Of a stretch of 12,049 nt of DNA, positions 6,989 to 12,049 are shown piece by piece; position 1 is the first letter of the stretch, and each line of letters opens with the position of its first letter. The stretch lies in the NCBI GenBank assembly GCA_029882235.1, contig JAOULB010000025.1:1-12049 (forward strand), read 5' to 3'. This DNA comes from Gammaproteobacteria bacterium. GTDB taxonomy: Bacteria; Pseudomonadota; Gammaproteobacteria; UBA6429; Thiohalophilaceae. A program made the translations under genes and the position numbers. Below the pieces are notes generated by a model. That model did no database searches. It was not told the origin of the DNA and saw nothing but the letters and a program-made list of their open reading frames with translations.

Positions 6989-8497
6989 ATGGAAGCAGTC
7001 ATAGCAAACTGGTTTATTCTTATCCTTGGCGGACTCTCCGTCCTGGCACTAATCTCTATTGTCTGGATGTATATCACTGATGTTTTGCAAACAAGCCATG
7101 CGGTAAGACGTAATTACCCTGTCATAGGACGACTCCGTTATCGAATGGAACGACTGGGTGAATATTTCCGCCAGTACTTTTTCTCTCATGACCGCGAAGA
7201 AATGCCTTTTAACCGTGCTACACGTGCCTGGGTTTATCGTACTGCTAAAGGACTGGGTGGGATGGTGAGCTTTGGTTCGACCAATGATATGCGCCAACCG
7301 GGCTCGGTTATTTTTGTAAACGATTCTTTTCCACGGCTGGAAGAAGAACATTCACCCATGCCGCCTTTGGTGATTGGTACATCCTGCGCCAAACCTTTTA
7401 TGGCAAAAAATATTTTTAATATTTCCGGTATGAGTTATGGCGCGATCTCAAAACCTGCGGTGCGAGCCTTATCACGTGGTGCGGCGAAGTCGGATGTCTG
7501 GCTGAATACGGGCGAAGGTGGACTCTCTTCTTATCATCTCGAGGGAGGCTGTGATCTCATTTATCAAATTGGCACTGCAAAATATGGTGTGCGTGATGAA
7601 CGAGGTAATCTTAGCGATGAACGATTACGTGAAGTAGGCGAACAGGTTAAGGCCTTTGAGATCAAATTGTCACAAGGTGCCAAGCCAGGTCGAGGTGGTG
7701 TGTTACCAGGTAAAAAAGTAACTGAAGAAGTTGCAAAAATACGGGGGATTCCAGTTGGAGTGATTTCAAGTAGTCCGAACCGGCATCCTGAGATTACCAG
7801 TGTCGAAAGTCTATTGGATACAACCGCGCGTATTCGAGATCTAACCGGTAGACCTGTTGGCTTTAAAGCAGTGATTGGTTCTGATCGCTTCATGCGCGAA
7901 CTGTGTGAAGGCATACTTAAACGTGGTGCCGATTCAGCGCCTGACTTTATTACTGTTGATGGTGGTGAAGGAGGAACCGGTGCAGCACCACAGGTTTTGA
8001 TTGATTATGTTGGACTGCCATTGGCGGAGTCATTACCCATGACTGTTGATGTGCTCATGGAGGCTGATTTAAAAAGCCGAATTCAGGTCATTGCCTCAGG
8101 CAAAATGATCACCTCGGCTGATGTGGGCTGGGCCCTGTGCATGGGGGCTGACTTTGCCGTGACGGCCCGTGGCTTTATGTTTTCGCTGGGTTGTATTCAA
8201 TCATTGCAATGCCATAATGATACCTGCCCAACGGGCATTACCACGCATAAGAAACGCTTACAAAAAGGTCTGGTAGTGAATGATAAGGCTGCGCGTGTTG
8301 CTGCCTATGCCCACTGGGTCAATCATGAGATCAATGTGCTGGCGCGCGCCTGTGGTTTACGCAATGCACGTGAGTTTCGGCGTGAGCATGTGCGTATCGT
8401 TCAAAAACCCGGTTATAGTGTTGGTCTGGACAAGCTCTATCCTTATCCAACGATAAAAGAAGCCGAAATCGTCGACATCAGCAAAAACAGCGCCTGA
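6989..8497 (+). CDS. Membrane-anchored FMN-binding glutamate synthase family protein (GltB-like)
   Basis: This 502-residue protein corresponds to the FMN/central catalytic domain of glutamate synthase (Glu_synthase, PF01645 type). It lacks the N-terminal glutamine amidotransferase and the C-terminal GXGXG domain of full GltB. An N-terminal hydrophobic helix (about 8-29) probably anchors it in the membrane with the enzyme domain in the cytoplasm. Conserved blocks include ISGMSYGAISKPAVRALSRG (145-164), NTGEGGLSSYH, KPGRGGVLPG and DGGEGGTGAAP (324-334). A C-x5-C-x4-C set (C402, C408, C413) matches the spacing of the [3Fe-4S] ligands of glutamate synthase, so both cofactors are likely. The reaction, amide donor and electron donor are unknown, and no gltD-like reductase is nearby. 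The start ATG at 6989 sits just after a perfect inverted repeat. The group probably shares a transcript with the two genes upstream. Confidence 0.9.
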   Translation: MEAVIANWFILILGGLSVLALISIVWMYITDVLQTSHAVRRNYPVIGRLRYRMERLGEYFRQYFFSHDREEMPFNRATRAWVYRTAKGLGGMVSFGSTNDMRQPGSVIFVNDSFPRLEEEHSPMPPLVIGTSCAKPFMAKNIFNISGMSYGAISKPAVRALSRGAAKSDVWLNTGEGGLSSYHLEGGCDLIYQIGTAKYGVRDERGNLSDERLREVGEQVKAFEIKLSQGAKPGRGGVLPGKKVTEEVAKIRGIPVGVISSSPNRHPEITSVESLLDTTARIRDLTGRPVGFKAVIGSDRFMRELCEGILKRGADSAPDFITVDGGEGGTGAAPQVLIDYVGLPLAESLPMTVDVLMEADLKSRIQVIASGKMITSADVGWALCMGADFAVTARGFMFSLGCIQSLQCHNDTCPTGITTHKKRLQKGLVVNDKAARVAAYAHWVNHEINVLARACGLRNAREFRREHVRIVQKPGYSVGLDKLYPYPTIKEAEIVDISKNSA

Positions 8498-8517
8498 AAA
8501 ATTCCCCTCAGCAGACT

Positions 8518-8546
8518 CTTGAATGTCGCTGCATCCATCCCTATCT
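8518..8546 (+). promoter_or_regulatory. Sigma-32 (RpoH) heat-shock promoter of clpB
   Basis: CTTGAA (8518-8523) and CCCTATCT (8539-8546) are separated by 15 bases. They match the known sigma-32 consensus CTTGAA / CCCCATnT, with a single mismatch in the -10 element. Transcription would start near 8552, about 43 bases before the clpB ATG. clpB is a classic RpoH target, so site and gene agree. Confidence 0.8.
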
Positions 8547-8562
8547 ACTAACCTAGTAGATA
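8542..8562 (+). repeat. Perfect 9-bp palindrome at the clpB transcription start
   Basis: TATCTACTA (8542-8550) is exactly complementary to TAGTAGATA (8554-8562), with only ACC between. It overlaps the sigma-32 -10 element and the predicted start site. It could be an operator or a 5'-end hairpin in the mRNA. It is not the CIRCE element or an HspR-type site. Confidence 0.7.
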
Positions 8563-8594
8563 AGTAATTCAATATATTCCGGGGAACTTGACCG

Positions 8595-11192
8595 ATGCGA
8601 ATGGATAAACTGACGAGTAAATTTCAGGCTGCGATTTCTGATGCGCAATCACTGGCGGTTGGACGTAACCACCAATACATCGAACCCATACATCTGATGC
8701 TAGCCATGTTGGATCAGGATGGCGGTACCGTGCGCCAGATCCTGACGCAGGCAGAAGTGAATGTAAATCTGTTGCGCTCACAGTTAGGTGAAGCACTGGA
8801 TCATATGCCACGTATTATTCAGGCCACAGGCGAAGTGCATGTATCAAATGACCTTGGTCGTTTGTTAAACCTGACCGATAAGCTGGCACAGGATCGTAAA
8901 GATGATTACATCTCCAGCGAACTATTTGTACTTGCCGCAATGGATGATAAAGGTAAGGTGGGTGAGTTACTCAAAAAAGCCGGAGCCGACAAAGAGAAAG
9001 TTGAAAAGTCTGTTAAGAAAATGCGTGGTGGTGCCAAGGTTGATAACCCCAATGCTGAGGATCAACGTCAGGCACTGGAAAAATACACCATTGATTTAAC
9101 CGAGCGAGCCGAACAGGGTAAGCTTGATCCCGTTATTGGTCGTGATGATGAAATTCGTCGCACCATACAGGTGTTACAACGCCGCACAAAAAATAATCCT
9201 GTACTCATAGGTGAACCCGGTGTTGGTAAAACAGCCATTGCTGAAGGACTGGCACAACGTATTATTAATGGTGAAGTCCCTGAAGGTTTAAAAGATAGAC
9301 GTGTACTGTCACTTGATCTTGGCTCGCTGTTAGCCGGGGCAAAATTCCGTGGTGAATTTGAAGAACGTTTGAAAGCGGTACTGAATGATCTTGCCAAGCA
9401 GGAAGGTTCAGTCATTTTGTTTATTGATGAACTCCACACCATGGTCGGTGCTGGTAAGGCTGAAGGCGCCATGGATGCAGGTAATATGTTAAAGCCAGCA
9501 CTAGCACGTGGTGAACTCCACTGTGTGGGTGCAACAACTTTAGATGAGTATCGCCAATACATTGAAAAAGATGCCGCACTGGAACGTCGTTTCCAGAAAG
9601 TGCTGGTTGATGAACCCACGGTTGAAGATACCATCGCGATCCTGCGTGGTCTGAAAGAAAAATATGAAGTGCATCATGGTGTCGATATTACCGACCCGGC
9701 CATTGTTGCCGCGGCAACGTTGTCGCATCGTTATATCTCCGATCGACAGTTACCCGATAAGGCGATTGATCTTATTGATGAAGCAGCCAGTCGTATTCGT
9801 ATGGAAATCGATTCCAAACCTGAAGCCATGGATAAGCTGGATCGAAAACTGATTCAGTTAAAGATCGAGCGTGAAGCCTTAAACAAAGAAACCGATGAGG
9901 CTTCGAAAATGCGTCTGGAAAATCTCGAATCCGAGATCACTAAACTTCAGAATGAATACAATGGTCTTGAACAGATCTGGAATTCTGAAAAAACTGCCTT
10001 GCAGGGTTCACAGCATATTAAAGAAGAACTGGATCGAGCCAGACAGGAACTGGAAACCGCACGTCGTGCGAGTGATCTTGCGCGCATGTCAGAACTTCAG
10101 TACGGCCAGATCCCTGAGCTGGAAAAACAGCTGGCGATGGCCTCAGATGTCGATGTTAAAGACACCAGTCTGTTACGCAATGCTGTGAATGAAGAAGAGA
10201 TCGCTGAAGTCGTTGCCAAGTGGACAGGCATTCCCGTTTCAAAAATGCTCGAAGGTGAACGCGACAAATTACTCCGTATGGAAGATGCATTACATCATCG
10301 TGTGATTGGGCAGACGGAAGCCGTCAGTGCAGTCAGTGATGCGATTCGTCGTTCACGCGCCGGCCTGTCTGATCCAAACCGTCCGAATGGATCATTTTTA
10401 TTCCTCGGACCGACGGGTGTTGGTAAAACCGAACTGACTAAGGCACTGGCAGAATTCCTGTTTGATACTGAAGATGCGATTGTGCGTATCGATATGTCCG
10501 AGTTTATGGAAAAACATTCGGTGGCACGATTAATCGGTGCGCCACCGGGTTATGTTGGTTATGAAGAAGGCGGTTATCTCACTGAAGCTGTTCGTCGTAA
10601 ACCCTATTCAGTCATATTGCTGGATGAAGTTGAGAAGGCCCATCCTGATGTGTTTAATATTTTATTGCAGGTCTTAGACGATGGTCGCCTGACTGATGGA
10701 CAGGGTCGAACCGTTGATTTCAAAAACTCCGTCATTGTCATGACTTCAAATCTTGGATCACAACAGATTCAGGAATTGGCTGGAGAAGAAAACTACGAAA
10801 GTATGAAGGGTGCCGTCATGGAAGTCGTTGGTGAACACTTCCGCCCAGAGTTTGTAAACCGTATTGATGAAGTCGTTGTGTTCCATCCACTTGGTCGGGA
10901 ACAGATACGCTCCATTGCGACGATTCAGATCGAATACCTGCGGGCACGTTTACGTGACAGAACCATGGATATTGAATTAACCGAAGCAGCACTGGATAAA
11001 CTAGGTGAAGCAGGCTTCGATCCAGTTTATGGCGCCAGACCTTTAAAACGTGCCATTCAGCATCAGGTTGAAAACCCGCTGGCACAGGATATTTTATCCG
11101 GCAAGTTTATGCCTGGTGATGTGATTCTGGTCGATGTTAAAGGTGATGAACTGGTGTTTGATAAATCAGCAAATAAAGCATCGGCTGCTTAA
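8595..11192 (+). CDS. clpB: ATP-dependent disaggregase ClpB
   Basis: ClpB is the hexameric Hsp100 disaggregase that works with DnaK to rescue aggregated proteins in the cytoplasm. The 865-residue protein is full length, with domains in order: N-terminal domain (about 1-145); first AAA+ domain with Walker A GEPGVGKT (206-213) and Walker B VILFIDEL (273-280); coiled-coil middle domain (about 405-525); second AAA+ domain with GPTGVGKT (605-612) and VILLDEVEKAHPD (673-685). Pore loop 2 is GYVGYEEGG (652-660). Pore loop 1 reads AKFRGE, with Phe251 where E. coli has Tyr. The ATG at 8595 begins MRMDKLTSKFQ, close to the E. coli start, and has GGGGA at 8581-8585. A sigma-32 promoter precedes it and a strong terminator follows. 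Confidence 0.99.
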   Translation: MRMDKLTSKFQAAISDAQSLAVGRNHQYIEPIHLMLAMLDQDGGTVRQILTQAEVNVNLLRSQLGEALDHMPRIIQATGEVHVSNDLGRLLNLTDKLAQDRKDDYISSELFVLAAMDDKGKVGELLKKAGADKEKVEKSVKKMRGGAKVDNPNAEDQRQALEKYTIDLTERAEQGKLDPVIGRDDEIRRTIQVLQRRTKNNPVLIGEPGVGKTAIAEGLAQRIINGEVPEGLKDRRVLSLDLGSLLAGAKFRGEFEERLKAVLNDLAKQEGSVILFIDELHTMVGAGKAEGAMDAGNMLKPALARGELHCVGATTLDEYRQYIEKDAALERRFQKVLVDEPTVEDTIAILRGLKEKYEVHHGVDITDPAIVAAATLSHRYISDRQLPDKAIDLIDEAASRIRMEIDSKPEAMDKLDRKLIQLKIEREALNKETDEASKMRLENLESEITKLQNEYNGLEQIWNSEKTALQGSQHIKEELDRARQELETARRASDLARMSELQYGQIPELEKQLAMASDVDVKDTSLLRNAVNEEEIAEVVAKWTGIPVSKMLEGERDKLLRMEDALHHRVIGQTEAVSAVSDAIRRSRAGLSDPNRPNGSFLFLGPTGVGKTELTKALAEFLFDTEDAIVRIDMSEFMEKHSVARLIGAPPGYVGYEEGGYLTEAVRRKPYSVILLDEVEKAHPDVFNILLQVLDDGRLTDGQGRTVDFKNSVIVMTSNLGSQQIQELAGEENYESMKGAVMEVVGEHFRPEFVNRIDEVVVFHPLGREQIRSIATIQIEYLRARLRDRTMDIELTEAALDKLGEAGFDPVYGARPLKRAIQHQVENPLAQDILSGKFMPGDVILVDVKGDELVFDKSANKASAA

Positions 11193-11215
11193 AGTATTGT
11201 ATAAACCTCCCTCTT

Positions 11216-11238
11216 AGCCCCGCAAGGGGCTTTTTTTT
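11216..11238 (+). terminator. Intrinsic terminator after clpB
   Basis: AGCCCC and GGGGCT form a perfect 6-bp GC-rich stem around a stable GCAA tetraloop, followed directly by a T-run ending at 11238. It lies 24 bases after the clpB stop and serves plus-strand transcription. It is not expected to act on the minus strand, which has no T-run after the stem. Confidence 0.93.
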
Positions 11239-11273
11239 GTCCTGTCATTGCGAGTCTCAAATAAAATCGATAT

Positions 11274-11498
11274 TCATTTCTTTTCTGTAAAGGTAACAAG
11301 AAACATATATGCACCAGCTACAGCGATAGCAGTGCCTAATATCATTGCATCTGTGCCATTAAGCGCCCATGCGGCGCCACTCAGCCTACCGCCTTCAGCA
11401 GATATTTCCTGAGTGATTATAGTTTTAACGCCGTAGCCAAATAACATTGCTGAGAATGCTCGATATAACCACTTTATATTTTTATTATATTGTTTCAT
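11274..11498 (-). CDS. Small two-helix membrane protein of unknown function
   Basis: I do not recognise this 74-residue protein. It starts with a basic segment (MKQYNKNIKWLYR). A moderately hydrophobic stretch with glycines follows (about 11-29, LYRAFSAMLFGYGVKTIIT), then a short polar loop (QEISAEGGRLSG). A clear second membrane helix (about 51-70, AMILGTAIAVAGAYMFLVTF) precedes a charged end (TEKK). The basic N-terminus suggests that both ends are cytoplasmic. It lies 66 bases downstream of the M23-type gene on the same strand and converges on clpB. No clear Shine-Dalgarno or promoter is seen. The region is AT-rich compared with the genes to its left. The membrane-protein pattern makes it likely to be real, but it could be a decayed or lineage-specific gene. 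Confidence 0.6.
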   Translation of the reverse strand: MKQYNKNIKWLYRAFSAMLFGYGVKTIITQEISAEGGRLSGAAWALNGTDAMILGTAIAVAGAYMFLVTFTEKK

Positions 11499-11564
11499 TT
11501 TACGTTTTTTAGAATATTGTATGGTTAAGAGTTAGTTGTTTTGTCTTTTTGTTGCTACATTGAC

Positions 11565-12049
11565 TTACTCAAATAAGTAGTGTGTTTTGTTTTCCGGCTT
11601 AATATTCGATTGGCTTATCCAGTTGTTCCCTTGCTTAACTTTTCCGCTACTTATTTTAAATGGCAGTAGATTTTTAAATAGAGGGAAGTATTGCTCGTTT
11701 TTCATAACCTGAATGTGAAGATGTGGTTGAATTGATGAGCCTGAGTTCCCCGCCTCTGCAATCTGTTGTCCGCTTTTTACTATGTCACCTTTCTTTACTT
11801 TTGCAGAATTATTTTTTAAATGACATAGAAGGATATACACTTCACCTGTTTTAATCATAATATGGTTTCCGCCAAACTTTTCGAACCCATCGCTTTCTTT
11901 TGGCATATTTATTAACAAAGAAAATAAATCATAAATAAAAGATATCCTCATGCGATCTTCTTCCTTGTCATCACTTGCAACAACAATGCCATCCACTGGG
12001 GAATATATAGGTTTAGACCAGGTGTATGTGTCCTTGACAGAAATGAATG
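11565..12049 (-). CDS. M23-type metallopeptidase domain protein (partial, start off the right edge)
   Basis: The frame stays open from the TAA at 11565 to the right window edge, so the N-terminus is missing. The first complete visible codons read FISVKDTYTWSKPIYSPVDGIVVASDD, then FGGNHIMIKTG, VYILLCHLKNNSAKVKKGD, VKSGQQIAEAGNSGSS and QPHLHIQVM. This is the LytM/M23 beta-barrel pattern: PV-x-G-x-V-V, GN-x-V-I-I, HL-x4-V-x-x-G-x-x-V-x-x-G, GxSG, and the HxH zinc motif as HLH. Family members cut peptidoglycan cross-links or act as regulators of amidases. The first zinc ligands (H-x3-D) would lie off the edge, so catalytic status cannot be judged. A GTG at 11996 is in frame but mid-domain, so it is not the true start. 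The gene is AT-rich. Confidence 0.82.
   Translation of the reverse strand, partial: FISVKDTYTWSKPIYSPVDGIVVASDDKEEDRMRISFIYDLFSLLINMPKESDGFEKFGGNHIMIKTGEVYILLCHLKNNSAKVKKGDIVKSGQQIAEAGNSGSSIQPHLHIQVMKNEQYFPLFKNLLPFKISSGKVKQGNNWISQSNIKPENKTHYLFE

Noticed and set aside
9068..9634. 188-codon open frame on the minus strand inside clpB
   Set aside because: It lies fully antisense to the conserved AAA+ domain of clpB. The translation is Ser/Arg/Pro-rich and typical of a codon-bias shadow.
1..12049. CRISPR array, tRNA, rRNA, transposase, integrase or known defence genes
   Set aside because: I looked for spaced direct repeats, cloverleaf-like segments and the relevant protein motifs and saw none.

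Overview
The window looks like chromosomal DNA of a free-living gammaproteobacterium of moderate GC. The evidence is core-gene order: a divergent bamD / rluD-pgeF pair followed by clpB is the arrangement I know from Escherichia coli and relatives. The encoded GlnB, ClpB, RluD and BamD all read as typical gammaproteobacterial proteins. PilS next to a PP0621-family protein, and nadE next to glnB, point to a non-enteric lineage. I cannot name the genus.

Layout, left to right. Positions 1-624 (minus strand) hold a small zinc-ribbon-like PP0621-family protein and the N-terminal part of a PilS-type sensor kinase, cut by the window edge. Positions 730-2763 (plus) hold glutamine-dependent NAD synthetase and the PII protein GlnB. 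bamD (minus, 2780-3544) converges on glnB and diverges from rluD. rluD and pgeF overlap by ATGA. A second plus-strand group follows behind its own probable promoter: a ZIP-type metal transporter, a PlsC-like acyltransferase and a membrane-anchored GltB-like flavoprotein (5452-8497). clpB (8595-11192) has a good sigma-32 heat-shock promoter and ends at a strong intrinsic terminator (11216-11238). After the terminator the DNA becomes visibly AT-rich. It carries two minus-strand genes, a two-helix membrane protein of unknown function and an M23-type peptidase cut by the right edge; this looks like an accessory segment.

How the genes relate. nadE and glnB link NAD synthesis to the nitrogen/carbon sensor. 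bamD, rluD, pgeF and clpB are cell-envelope, ribosome and proteostasis housekeeping genes. The ZIP / acyltransferase / GltB-like trio sits between pgeF and clpB, which are adjacent in E. coli. Its joint role is unknown.

I see no CRISPR array, tRNA, rRNA, transposase or integrase, and no clear new multi-gene system. The least explained features are a perfect 12-bp inverted repeat whose loop holds the only Shine-Dalgarno-like motif ahead of the GltB-like gene, a perfect 9-bp palindrome on the predicted clpB transcription start, the orphan GltB-like enzyme, and the AT-rich right end. No gene-free stretch exceeds 300 bases.
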